A stretch of DNA of 64,000 bases from Blastocladiella emersonii ATCC 22665 (Eukaryota; Blastocladiomycota; Blastocladiomycetes; Blastocladiales; Blastocladiaceae): assembly GCA_025594325.1 (NCBI GenBank), contig JANHCV010000001.1, forward strand, positions 4,898,001 through 4,962,000. Reading direction: 5' to 3'. The notes below the pieces were generated by a model. It worked only from the letters and a program-made list of their open reading frames with translations. It did not search any database and was not told the DNA's origin. The position numbers and the translations under genes are program-made. Of this stretch, positions 20,296-30,818 are shown one piece after another. How positions within the stretch are numbered: the stretch's first letter is position 1; the number at the start of each line of letters is the position of its first letter.

Positions 20296-22140
20296 TCACA
20301 CGCGCGCCGCGGCCTCGCGCGCGAACCGCGTCGCGTTCGGGCTCGCGGCCGCCGGGTGCCACGCGTACGGGCACGGCGCGTGCGCGGGGCCTTGCTGCCG
20401 CCGTGGTGGTTGCGTGAGCGCGAGCGGGACGGGCTCCGAGAGCATGGCCAGCACGTCGCGTAGCGGTGGGAGCTGGAGCTGCGGCAACCGGTGGTGGGGG
20501 TGGTGGTGCTGGTGGTGCTGCTGGTGCGCGAGCTGCGGCGGAATCGCGAACGAGCGCGGGGCCGTCGAGCACGCCGACAGCGGCGGGGTTGGCAGCGCGA
20601 GCGCGAGCGAGTGCGCTGGCGTGGGTGCGGAGCGGGCCTGGATCGAGAAGCGGAACCGGTCGCTCGACGCCGCGAGGGCCGAGGCCGGGGGCGAGAAGTC
20701 GACGGGCGCCGGCGGCGGCGGGAGCGCGATGGTGAACTCGAACGCGGACTTGGTCGCGGTCGCGGTCGCTGTCCTCGCGCGCGTCGTGGCGATGGTCAGC
20801 CGCTTGCGCTTGAGCCGCGCGGCGCGCGCGAGATGCAGCCCCGGGGGCGACGGGGAGCCGCCCGCCGATAGCGGCGAGGCGGGCGCGGACACGGACACGG
20901 ACACGGACGCGCGCGTCGGCAGGGTCGGCGACACGCCCGCGCGACCACCGGACAGCGGCGCGAGGGGCATGGGAAGCATGGTCAGGGGCGGCGAAACCGG
21001 CGCCGGATCGGCGGCCCGGTCGCCCGCGCGCGCGCCGCGCCTGCGAGGGTGATCAGCACGGCGCGCACGCTGGTCGTCGGGCAAAGCGCGAGTCTGATCG
21101 TGATCGCCGTCGCCCACCGCACTGTACGGTCCCAGCAGCAGCGCAGGTCGCGCCGCGCTGTTGCTTCTGCCGCGGTCGAGGTCGGCAGCGATGCGCAGGA
21201 CCTCGGTCGACGTGATGAGGTGAATGTGCCGGCCGGGGTACGCGGCGACGACCGCGGCCCACAGGGCGCACCGCGCGGCCGGCGTGGTCGCGCTGTCCTT
21301 GATGGCCTTGCTGACGCGCAGCCGCGTGGGCAGCGGGTGCAGCAGCGGGGCGCGCGCGGTCCCCGAGGCGACGGCCACGGCCAGGTCGTGCAGGACCAGG
21401 GCGCAGTCGTACATGCGGTACACCTGGGCGCGCGACAGGCTGAAGCGCGTGTCAAAGTAGGACTACAGGGGAGAGCGCGAGCGGGTGGGCGGATCAGCGA
21501 CGCGGATCGGATGCCGGTGGGAGGGGGCAGGGGAAGCGGGACGCGGTGCGCCACGGCGTGGGCCCGGAACGCGGTGCGCCCTTTGGATGGAGGCCGGCGG
21601 ATCCCCGATGCAGCAACGCCACCCACGCCATGTCTCGCCAAGCAGCCAACGCGAATGCCGCCCAACGCGCACGGTGGCGGCGTGCGCGCGCGTTGGCTGG
21701 CGAGCAGCCAATCATCACACATACACACACAGCGAAGAGAGAAGGAATGAGGAGAGAAGACGACGCACCTGCAGCGAGACGGCGCGCGGGTCGCCCGTGT
21801 GGCGGAACGGCTTGTCGGTGACGAGGCGGTGCAGGGCGAGGAGCCCGCGCTGGCGGGTGCCCTCGTCGTCGCTGTCGTCGGCGTCGAGACCGCTCGGATG
21901 AGGGCGGTGCGGGTGGTGGTGGTGGTCGGGCGAGCGCGGCGACGGCAGCAGCTGCGCCACCGCATCCGCATCCGCGGGGGGCGGCGAGGCCGACGCCGAC
22001 GCGCGGGTGAGGCGTAGGTAGGCGTCGACGGCGGCCTCGAGGCTCGCGAGGGCATCGGATGGCGCAGTGGCGGTGCTTGCCGGGGCGACGCCCGCTGTGG
22101 CCGGCGCGGAAACGAGGGCGGGGCGTGATTGGAGCGGCAT
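20296..22140 (-). CDS. Unknown Ala/Pro-rich protein with a conserved-looking core
   Basis: Not recognised. Exons 22140-21769 and 21462-20296 (306-nt intron, donor GTGCGT, acceptor TGTAG) give 512 residues. The likely folded part spans about residues 30-230. It includes LASLEAAVDAYLRLTR, a His/Pro-rich loop, GLLALHRLVTDKPFR, then across the splice YFDTRFSLSRAQVYRMYDCALVLHDL, split here as YFDTRFSLSRAQ and VYRMYDCALVLHDL, and later AAYPGRHIHLITSTEVL. This helical core is loosely cyclin-box-like in spacing, but I cannot support that call. The remaining C-terminal half is low complexity (Ala/Pro/Ser, His-Gln run HQQHHQHHHPHH). Phase continuity across the long intron and the helical core support a real gene; the low-complexity tail is less certain. 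Confidence 0.55.
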
Positions 22141-22648
22141 GGCGGTCGGTGGTGGCGGAGGGGTCGCCCTGGACGCCGACTATCGTGATGGAGCGAAGAC
22201 GTAGTCGATCGCGAGCGAGCGGCGCGGGCGGGATCGCCGATAGGGAGATCAAGCAGGCGTAGGAATTTCACCGCCCAGCGGTCCCCCAGCAGCTGCTGCC
22301 GTGCCCTAAAAATTCATGCTGCCTGCGCCCCTGCGCCGCCGCCCGAACCGCACGGAACCGCACCGCGACCGCAATCCCGGTTTTGCCGCCTGGATCGCAC
22401 GCCCCCCTCCGCACGGGGGCCGCCTGTCGCGGCCCTCGAGCTCGCGTGACCTCGCTGATGCAGCCGCGCCGCCGCCGCGCCGCCGCGGCCGCCCCCGCCG
22501 CCGCTTCCACGCCCCGAGACGACGACGGCGGCGACCGTGATGCAGCGCATAGAGCTCGACGCACGCGACTCGACGCAACGCAACGCTCCTCCTACCCGTA
22601 CCCGTACCCCACGTCCTGCTCCGCCCTCCCAGCGCCGCCGTCCCCGCC

Positions 22649-23036
22649 ATGCCGCCTCGCCCGCTCCCCAAACCCGGTCCCAGCACCGGCAGGGCTCGAG
22701 ACCGTCCCGGCAACGCGGCTGCCTCTAGAAACCGCCGCAACGAGCCCGATACTGTACGATCCGGCCCCGTCCCACACGAATGCTTGGCTCTGCTCGTCAT
22801 GCTCACACTCGTCGCCGCACTCAGATCCCTCGGCTACCACCTCGTGCCCAAGATGTACTGGCTCTGCGGCGACTTTGGCACCGGTAAGCGCGGCACGGGT
22901 CCAGCGCCGTCGCTCCTCCAGCGCAACGACGCCATCCTGCAGCGGCGCGACCTGCACGCGAGCGCGCGGCGTGGTGACCTTCTCGCGGGCGTGTCTCCCG
23001 AGGAGCTCGCCAACCCGAACGACCCCGATTTCGTCC
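22649..23036 (+). pseudogene. Probable out-of-frame N-terminal part of the transposase-like gene
   Basis: This segment is open and protein-like in the frame one base off from the downstream ORF. It encodes a Pro/Arg-rich start, a hydrophobic-aromatic stretch (ALLVMLTLVAALRSLGY) and GVSPEELANPNDPDFV, right up to the ATG at 23037. A single-base indel, or a missed tiny intron, would fuse it to the ORF that follows. GC3 does not cleanly separate the two frames, so this is tentative. Confidence 0.35.
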
Positions 23037-24591
23037 ATGACCGCCGACTCCGTGTCCAAGGACGCGAGTATCTCGGGCTGGTGGGAGCAGTACGTCAAGG
23101 GTCTCGTGCCCGGCTACGTCCTCAAGCAGGCCGCCGCGGATCCGCCGCCGGCCAAGGTGTGGACGGTGCTCGAGCTGACGGAGCGCCTGCTCGGGCTGTC
23201 GTCCGACGTTGCGCGCGTGCTCACGGCGTTCCTGTCGCGCATCCACATCCCCGCCGACAACTTTTGCGTGTGCCCCGATCCGCCTGTCGCGCTGGACGGC
23301 GTGGTGCTTAGCACGCTCGATCGCCGTATCCCCAAGAACAAGGAGCCCTACACGGTCGTGACGGATCTCCCGTCCAAGTACACGCGCGCGTCGCGTGCGC
23401 CCGACCACTACCTGTCCACGCACCCCGAGTTCCACGCCATGTTCCAGGCGCTCGGCAAGCACGAGCTCGTGCTGTGGGAGCCGCTCGCCCAGCTCCAGGC
23501 CGAGGTCAAGCACCCGCTGCTCGACCTCCTCTTCCAGTTCCTGCACCACATCCCCGGCACCGGTCCCTTCTTCCTCGCTGAGCTTCCTCGAAGCATCCCG
23601 GCCCTCGCCCAGATCGCCTTCACGCTCGGCACGATCGTCAACCCGTGTCTGCAGCTGCTCCCGCGGGCGACGTGGTCCGAGGTGCGCAAGTTCGTTGACG
23701 ACAACGGCGGCCGCGCCCGTCCTGGCGGCGACGAGTTCGGCACCGAGTTCACCGCCGTGCTCGAGGAGCATGCGCCCATCATGCGTGACGTCGCGCTCCT
23801 GTCGCACGACCACGTCCCGCACCACGTCGCCGTCCAGTCGCTCTTCCGCACACCCGCCCGCTGCACCTCCGAGCAGTTCGACCAGCTGCGCCGCGACGTG
23901 TTCTGCAGCATCCTCGACGTCGCCGAGAAGACGGCCAGCACGGGCCAGGGGATCGACGGGCTCCCCTTGCCCGACGCTCCGCCCACCTCGAGCCAAGTCG
24001 ACGCCGCTGCCGCCGCCGCCGCCGCCGCCTCGCTCCGCGCCGACCTCGACAAGTTTTCGGCGGGTCCTCGCGCGTTCCACCCGAAGTGGTACGCCATCGC
24101 CCTGCACGAGATGCTCAGCGCCGCCGACGTGGAAGCCACCGCGCGGCTCGCACAGCCCGATGTGGGCAACCGCGACGCGCTCACCGAGACCGTCGCCATG
24201 CTGCGCCAGCTGCTCCCGCTCCTCCACCACGTCCTCGTCAACCTGCCGACCCCCGAGGAGGTCGTCGCCGCGTTCCAGCCGAACCGACCGCCGACCGAGC
24301 TGTCCGTCTCGCCGCTGGTCCTGCACGTCGTCAGCAAGCTCCACTCGATCCCGTACCGCTACGCCAACCTGCTCGACTCGCTCCCGAGCCTCGACGTGCG
24401 CACCAAGTTCCTGCCGCCCGCCGACCGGTACAACCCGCTGATCCAGCCCACGGCCGCGCGCCCCGAGCTCGAGATGAAGACGCTCGCCCGTGTCGTCGCC
24501 GCGAGTCGCGGCACCCGCGGGCCTGTCGTCAAGACGTGGACGTGGTACGGCGACAACGCGCAGCTCATGGACGCGCCGCCACCGCCACCGC

Positions 24592-24624
<33 letters not shown>

Positions 24625-25379
24625 CGCGCAACGGCCGCGCCGTCCGCATCGAGCCGTACACGCCGCCGCCCGGCCACGAGCACCACCCGCTCAAGGAGCT
24701 CGCGGCGAACGGCATGTGCTTCCCGAACCACGTGCCGATCCGCGTCACCCCCGTGCACGCCGGCGGCATGACCAAGGCCGACTCAGCGTGCTCCAAGGAG
24801 GCCAAGGACCCGGCCACGTGCGGCGCAGGCGTGCTCGCGTGGTGGTACCTCAGCTGCCGCCGGAGCATCGGGTTCTCCATCATGCGTCGCGCAGAAGCTC
24901 CGCACCAAGTGTACGCTACGCTGCTGAGCAGATTCCGCAAAATGCCGCCCATCCTCGTGTACGACAACGCGTGCAACGTCGCCGACTACTGCCTCGGCCG
25001 GTTCCCCGCGGCGTTCCGCGACACGCTGTTCCTCGTCGACGAGCTGCACATGCCCGGACACGTGAACTGCGCGCCGTCGTTCCGCGGCAAGCTGTACCGC
25101 GCGCTCGCTGACGTGCCGACCATCCTCCACGAGCAGAAGAACTCGCAGCTCGCTGGTCTCAAGTCGATCGCGCCCAAGGCCTCGTACCCGCTCTTCTCGA
25201 ACCTGCTTCTGCACCGCATCGCGATGCTGAACGAGCACGAGCTCGAGAAGGACCCCAAGTACTGGGACGCGTGCACCAGCTCGTTCACCGTCTCGCCCGT
25301 TGACGTGGAGTGGGAGGGAGGCGAGGGCGAGGTCGACGACGGTGATGATGATGAAATTGCCGATGTACATAGTGAATAA
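23037..25379 (+). CDS. Transposase-derived (KDZ-like) protein, possibly degenerate
   Basis: An open frame of 780 residues from the ATG at 23037; the same frame is open back to an ATG at 22458. The C-terminal third carries a DDE-transposase-like pattern: a strand with ILVYDNACNVADYCLGRFP, then DELHMPGHVNCAPSF, then an EQKNSQLAGL helix. It resembles the Kyakuja-Dileera-Zisupton group common in fungal genomes (VYDxxC followed by H-x3-H-x3-C). A 19-residue stretch of almost pure proline interrupts the middle (24573-24632). Upstream, 22649-23036 is protein-like in a different frame (e.g. LRSLGYHLVPKMYW, GVSPEELANPNDPDFV) and joins this frame at 23037 only by a one-base shift. This suggests a frameshifted N-terminus. 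No terminal inverted repeats or target-site duplication were found by eye. Confidence 0.5.
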
Positions 25380-25902
25380 GTCGTAGGCGTAGTAGTGGAA
25401 CTAGTATACAACTAGTTTTCCTCGTCAAACTTGAAGAATATGCTGGGTGAGCGGGCGAGCGGGCGAGCGGGCGAGCGAGCGAGCTGACCGAGGCTCGAGA
25501 CTTGGGCGTGAGCGGCTCGCGAAACTCGGCGGGTCGACCACCGTCTCGTCCCTCACGACTCGACGGTGAGAGCTACGACCCTGAAAGCCTGCACGAGCAT
25601 TTCAAGGCTATGCTTCAACATCCTCGTTGAGTCGAATCACAAAAATCACGAGTGGAACGGCGGCACGGGCCGTTCGAGTGAGATCGAGACGCGAGTCGCT
25701 GATCGCCACCTTCGTTTTCTCGCGCATCCTTGAGGCTCTGGCTCTCAACTCGGTGTTCAGTGAGAGCCACGGATGTGATCTAACTGGATTGATGGTTGGC
25801 GGTGGTACTATGCCCTTAATGAGCTGAGAGCACGCTTGGGAAGCCACCCGCACCAAGTTCTCGTCCGACAAGTTGTGCGCTTGCTTCGTCGCACGGCTAC
25901 GT

Positions 25903-26243
25903 GTTTCTGATGGTCAAATGACACTTTTTGTGCAACGACAGTGCTTTGCGATCTCTCACGCATTGTACGCGGTCGACCTGGGCCGCTAGTTGCCACCTGC
26001 GATTACTCAACGAGTTGACGTGATCCGTGAAGCTTCTCGGGCACTAATGAGTGACTGAAGGTTGTAGAAACTCGTGAAAGAGGTTGGCGCGGGCGCCCAG
26101 AGTACGGTGCACCTCAGGTACGCACGCGAGCGGAGGCGAGTGTAAGTTCACGCGTAGCTCACTGGGCGGCTCGAGCCCTGGTCTCTCCGCTCTGCATCAA
26201 GGTTTCTATGACCATATGACACTTTGGGTGCAGCGGCAGCGCT
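25903..26243. repeat. Diverged direct repeat pair
   Basis: The 43 bp at 25903-25945 (gtttctgatggtcaaatgac and on) recur at 26202-26243 (gtttctatgaccatatgaca and on) with roughly 80% identity by eye, 300 bp apart. Too short and diverged to assign to an element family. Confidence 0.45.
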
Positions 26244-27170
26244 CCAACGCGTCTTGCGCGTCGGCGGGAGCGAGGCGAGCGAGCGACGTGTACCTTGCAC
26301 CACCTCCAGTACCCGCAGATTTCGTCACACGGAGCTCTTCTCTCGCATATAAGCTATTCAAACCTATAGTAGACGCTGTATGGGAAGCAGGAGGGCGTCT
26401 GGTGGGGGGTGTTGTCGCGGGTCGGACACGGTCCAGGAGCGAGCACTTGGGCCGCGCTGAACAGCTCGTCCGACCACCGACCCCACCCCGGCCCCGTTCC
26501 CCTCGGTCGATTGCTCCCAAACTTGGTACAGCGGCTATTGGGACCTATTGAAGCAACTTGGTGCCGTCGATGAGGGCCCCCGACCTCATAAATGTTCGTG
26601 GCCGGGTCGGTGCACCTGGGTCAGCACTTGCTGGTCGCTCAAGTGTCCGCCGACCACCATGGACTCGTCTTTCCGAATCTCGGCTCGTCCTCTTGGAAAA
26701 CTACGTTTGAGACCTGCCTGAACACGATGCCGCGCACAGTTTTCGCCCAAACCCGCCACCGTGCTCGGATCATGGTGAAGTCAGGTCAAGTTCGTTTAGC
26801 GTGGCCAAGACCGTTCCGGCCGCTCCCGCGTCCAGTTCTCCACCGATTTTGTCGACTCCGCCGCGCACAGTGGTGTAAGTGACCTGTCGAAATCGAATGG
26901 CAGTAGTCCCATGTCTACAGCTTGTCTGTAGCGGTAGATAGGGACGGAAAACCAAGTTTCCCGTATGAACGGTGTGAACGTCGCGTCCAGTTCTCGTCAG
27001 ATCCTCATCCAGGATCACTCGGGCTCTCGGAAACGCTCGGCCGCGCCTCAAACGGACATCTGTAGCACGCGCAAGAGCACATCGAGTGTCGCAGGTGCAC
27101 CCAAGTAGACTCATACGAGTGCTACAGGCTGCTGATCGTCAATCGGACGCGTCCATGGTGTCAAGACACC

Positions 27171-27178
27171 TATAAAAG
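27171..27178 (+). promoter_or_regulatory. TATA-box-like element
   Basis: tataaaag in otherwise non-coding DNA, 60 bp before an ATG with a 29-codon frame and 343 bp before the Gln-rich locus. It is the best TATA match I saw in the window; whether it is used is unknown. Confidence 0.3.
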
Positions 27179-27513
27179 ACATCCTGCGCGTCGAAACGTC
27201 CATTTTGAGCCGTTTGCAGCTACTACGCATCATGGACTTGGTTGACGAGCGACGCGTTGACAGCGCCAGGACCGTGCCAGAGCGAGATTACTGGTGTTTT
27301 ACGTCATTTAACATCATATAAATTACGTACCGTTAAGAGCGGAGCATCTGCAAGATCGTGGTCTCCATCTCGAAAGTGCGCGTGATCGTCAGCTGATGCG
27401 TTTCGTCAAGCTTCGAGTGTCTACGGACGGCGCCACCGTCGCTCCATCAAGTCGTTCGCACGACCTCGCCACCACCCTGACCCGATCCGACGACGGCCCA
27501 CACCATCACCATC

Positions 27514-28871
27514 ATGAACGAGCAACCTGCTGCACCGGGCGCCAACGGTCCTGCCCGTAACGGGGCCGAGCCCGTCGTCCCGCTCTCGCCCGAGGACGCC
27601 CGCCAGCTCACCGACGCGACCGCCGCTGACTGGTTTGAAGACCTCCTGCGCCGCCCGGCTGACTGGTTTGAAGACCTCCTGCGCCGCCCGACCCGCAACG
27701 CCAACAGCCGCAGCAGTCGATCCAGCACCAGGGCGCCGCGGGCAACAACCAGCAGCAGCAGGACCAGCAGCAGAACCAGTCGATCCAGCACCAGGGCGTC
27801 GCTGCGGGTGCCGCCGCCGCGGGTCCCGCGCCGCGCACGCGCCAGGGCGTCGCGGGCAACAACCACCAGCAGCAGAACCAGCAGCAGAACCAGCAGCAGA
27901 ACCAGTCGATCCCGCGCCAGGGCGCCGCGGGCAACAACCAGCAGCAGCAGCAGAACCAGCAGAAGCAGTCGATCCAGCCAGCACCAGGGCGTCGCTGCGG
28001 GCAACGCTGCCGCGGGTGCCGCTCCGCGCATGCATCAGGGCGTCGCGGGCAACAACCACCAGCAGCGGATCCAGCCGCAGCAGTCGAGCCAGCACCAGGG
28101 CGTCGCCGCGGGCCCGCAGCAGCGGCAGCAGCAGGAGATGGTCAACCACGCGGGCGCCGCGCCGCGCATGCCCCACGTCGCCGCGGGCGCCGGCTAGCAG
28201 CAGTACCCGCACCACACCACCGTGCAGCACCAGCAGCAGCAGCACCACCGTGCACCACCAGCAGCAGCAGCACCAGCAGCAGCACCAGCAGCAGCACCCG
28301 CACCAGCAGCAGCACCCGCACCACGCTGCCGCGGGCGCCGCCGCCGCCCAGCTCGCCAAACAGCAGCGTGCCATGGCGGAGGGCCAGATCATCGTGAGCC
28401 GCATGTCGGACGCGGAGAAGCGGGAGCTGATGGCCGTCTCCCCAAACGTGGTTCACCAATGGCGCTAGGTACGTTTCCACGAGACGGGCATGGATCCGCG
28501 TCGTCCCCTCACCAATCCTTCCGGGGTAGAAACACTATCATCTGATGCAGCACGGCTGCAGCGAGCAGGATCGCCAGACGCTCAACTCCCTCTACAACTC
28601 GGTGATCGCGTACGATTACCTTCAGAGCGTCTACCACGCGTGGCAGTCGCAGCAGCAGTCGCAGCTGCAGGCGCGGCAGCAGGCCCGGCAGCAGTCGCAC
28701 AGCGGCCACGGCGGCCATCCACAGCACCAGCAGCACCCCCATCAAGGCCACGGTGCTGGTCACGGCCTCGGCGGTTCAGCGCCGGCTGTCCAGCGATCCG
28801 GCTCGCACGACCGTCGTTCGCCGTCGTCCTTCAGCACCCGCACGGTTTCCTCGCCCTACTCGCGCAACTAG
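27514..28871 (+). pseudogene. Gln-rich gene broken by frameshifts
   Basis: The protein-like reading changes frame several times. An N-terminal piece (27514-27690, MNEQPAAPGANGPARNGAEP and on) ends in two identical ADWFEDLLRRP copies. A Gln/Asn-rich stretch with repeats of SIQHQGVAAG and GNNQQQQ types then runs in a second frame to about 27978, where a 4-nt ccag duplication returns it to the first frame. That frame ends at TAG 28195-28197. Gln/His-rich sequence resumes beyond it in a third frame (about 28253-28468: AQLAKQQRAMAEGQIIV and RMSDAEKRELMAVSPN). A last block, QTLNSLYNSVIAYDYLQSVY, lies at 28545-28871 after a GTACGT..GGGTAG intron-like stretch. Either a pseudogene or a real Gln-rich gene with assembly errors in CAG tracts. 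Function unknown. Confidence 0.5.
27625..27690 (+). repeat. Perfect 33-bp tandem duplication
   Basis: Two identical adjacent 33-bp units (27625-27657 and 27658-27690), each encoding ADWFEDLLRRP in the ATG 27514 frame. The identity of the copies points to a recent event, or to an assembly duplication. Confidence 0.95.
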
Positions 28872-29157
28872 TCGTCGACATCACGTTGCGCCCCATCCCC
28901 TCCTAGTCTTCCTTTTTTCTCTTGTGGTCGAATGTAACGAGTTGAGTGTAAAGCGTTGGTCTGTGAGTTGTGGCGGTGGTCGGCGCCATCGATCTCAGCT
29001 CTCAAACAGCCTCAGCCCAGCTGGCGAGTCCACCCTCCCCGCCTGCCCATGTATCAAATCGAACATTTCTCGACCTGCACCTCGCTCGCCGTGACCTCCG
29101 CCGTCGCCGACATCGACTACTCGTCGCCGCCGCGCACTTATCCCGTCGCACGACTTA

Positions 29158-29407
29158 CTCGATCCTCGCGCAACGAACCCCGGCATCCACATGGCCGGCG
29201 TGCCGCGGCGGACACCGTCTTCCATCCGCCTGTGCAACGAGGCTTGCACGTTTGTGCGCCCCCGCTGCACCGCGGCCGACTCGACCCTCGCGCAGCGAAA
29301 CGCACCCCGGCATCCGCATGGCCGGTGAGCCGCGGCGTCTGCCGTCCTCCATCCGCCGGTGCATCGCTGCTGCCGCGTTCGTGCTTTCCCCGCTGCACCG
29401 TGGCGGA
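29158..29407. repeat. Degenerate ~125-bp tandem repeat
   Basis: Two adjacent copies (29158-29279 and 29280-29407) share ctcga-cctcgcgca-cga, ccccggcatcc-catggccgg, gccgcggcg, ccatccgcc and cgctgcaccg blocks in the same order. A third, weaker copy may start at 29408. Translated in one reverse frame they give similar Cys/Gly-containing repeats, but there is no sign of selection on a protein. Confidence 0.65.
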
Positions 29408-29649
29408 CTCGTTCGTCAATTCGCAGCTGCACGCGGCGGACACGCCCGTCCATCCGCCGGCGTACTCGGTCGCCCACGAGCCGGTGCTTTGTGGCTGCCA
29501 CGGCAACACCACAACCTGCCACGTTTTTCCATCCGCCGGCTGACCATCCCCACCGCCCGGGCGACCGCCTCGTGCGCACGGATCTACGGCCCGCACCGTG
29601 ACGTTCCGTTGCTGGACGCGTTGCCAGCAGCCCCTCTATCGTCCACGCG

Positions 29650-30024
29650 ATGGTGGAGGCGGATCGGCAAGTCGCCCGCCATCTCTACGTTCGCGAGTCG
29701 TGGCGCTCTCCACACCGCGTACGCATGTTGCTACTCTATGTCGCGTCCACGGTCGTCCGAGCGCTGGTCTTGCTCTCAGTCCGTCGGCAGCGACCTGTCG
29801 TCACAGTGGGCTTATCCTGCATCTTCCCCTTGAACGCCGGCCACGAACGCTGGTCAACTCAGTCGCCGATGCACGTTCACGGACCAGCTCCTTTGCGCGC
29901 GCGGTGCGAGGCGACGTCGAGCGACGAGAACCTCGCCGACTTGCTTACACGACGGACGCCAGAGACTTGGTCGTCGTCTCTCATCAAGCTCGCCGAGCTG
30001 CGCGAGTTTTTCGCCGCTCATTGA
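29650..30024 (+). pseudogene. Possible Copia-type retrotransposon RNase H remnant
   Basis: A 124-residue frame holds two phrases typical of the end of Copia-type Pol: RHLYVRES (compare K-H-I-x-x-R in RNase H) and ENLADLLTRRTP (compare the terminal ADILTK motif). They are about 80 residues apart instead of about 30, and the acidic catalytic residues are not evident. If real, it is a decayed fragment. No LTRs seen. Confidence 0.3.
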
Positions 30025-30771
30025 ACTTTGATGTGGTCGACGCGACAGCGACCATCACCTTGAGCCTGTCTCTCAATCATCAAGGAGCAAAGTTTCCGCA
30101 AGTTCGTTTCGCTGGCCGCTGCCCGATGTATCGCCCTCTCACGGCTTATGAACGAGGCCATCGTTGCGGACGTTCTCAGCGGACTTGCGAAGCAGAGTCG
30201 CTCGCAGCGGACTCCGCGGAGACGGCGTGGAACGGGTCGGCAGAGTCGCGCAGCACTCAACCCCCCTGACCATGATCGTGCGACCGCACAAACACTGTAA
30301 CGTCGAGGAACAGCAGTCGTCAGCGTCAAGTGCTGTGCGTGGAAGTTCACAAGTGGGGGTGTATGGAGTGGGCCTCGCGGGAGAGGACGTGAGCGACGCA
30401 GAGTCGCTGCGAAAAACGCTAAGTCAAGAGAACGCACACCCGTGCGTCACGATCCACGCCCACGTGCCTTCGATCGTGACGAACCATGATGCAATGTGGC
30501 GCGCGGCGTGGGCGGCGAGTCGGTTCCCAAAATGGCAACGGGTCAGGGGGGGCATGCTGAGTGCGTTTTTTTGGGGGCTGGCAGCAGCTGCTGAGGGACC
30601 ACTGGGCGGTGAAATTTGGGACGGCTGCTGGCGGACCGTCGGACGGTCTGATCTCGATGTAGGATCGCCAGCCGTGGGGGGGCCGGTTGAGTTTTGAGCG
30701 ATGCTGGGCGGGCGCGAGGTGGCCGTAACCGATCGTGAGCGGAGCCACTCGCCGCCGTCCCCTGCATTTGC

Positions 30772-30818
30772 GCCCGCTCGCCTGCCCGCTCGCCTGCCCG
30801 CTCGCCTGCCCGCTCGCC
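30772..30818. repeat. 12-bp tandem repeat (gcccgctcgcct)x4
   Basis: Three exact copies plus an 11-bp partial copy of gcccgctcgcct in non-coding DNA. Confidence 0.95.

Larger units (their letters stand above)
25380..27513. other. Gene-poor, lower-GC island
   Basis: About 2.1 kb with no convincing ORF. Base composition drops to roughly half G+C in places (for example 26880-26960), clearly below the surrounding genes. It contains an 8-bp gagcgggc-type tandem repeat near 25447-25484 and a diverged direct repeat (25903-25945 and 26202-26243). A TATAAAAG box lies at 27171, followed by a 29-codon ORF at 27231. No tRNA A/B-box pair was found. It looks like decayed mobile DNA or long intergenic sequence. 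Confidence 0.5.

Noticed and set aside
27231-27320. 29-codon ORF downstream of the TATAAAAG box
   Set aside because: Too short, with no family signal and ending at TAA. Kept only as part of the island description.
28490-28906. Alternative spliced reading of the Gln-rich locus using GTACGT at 28469
   Set aside because: It keeps an open frame but yields an Arg/Ala/Pro-rich tail, whereas the other frame gives a protein-like Gln-rich helix. The locus is better described as frame-broken.
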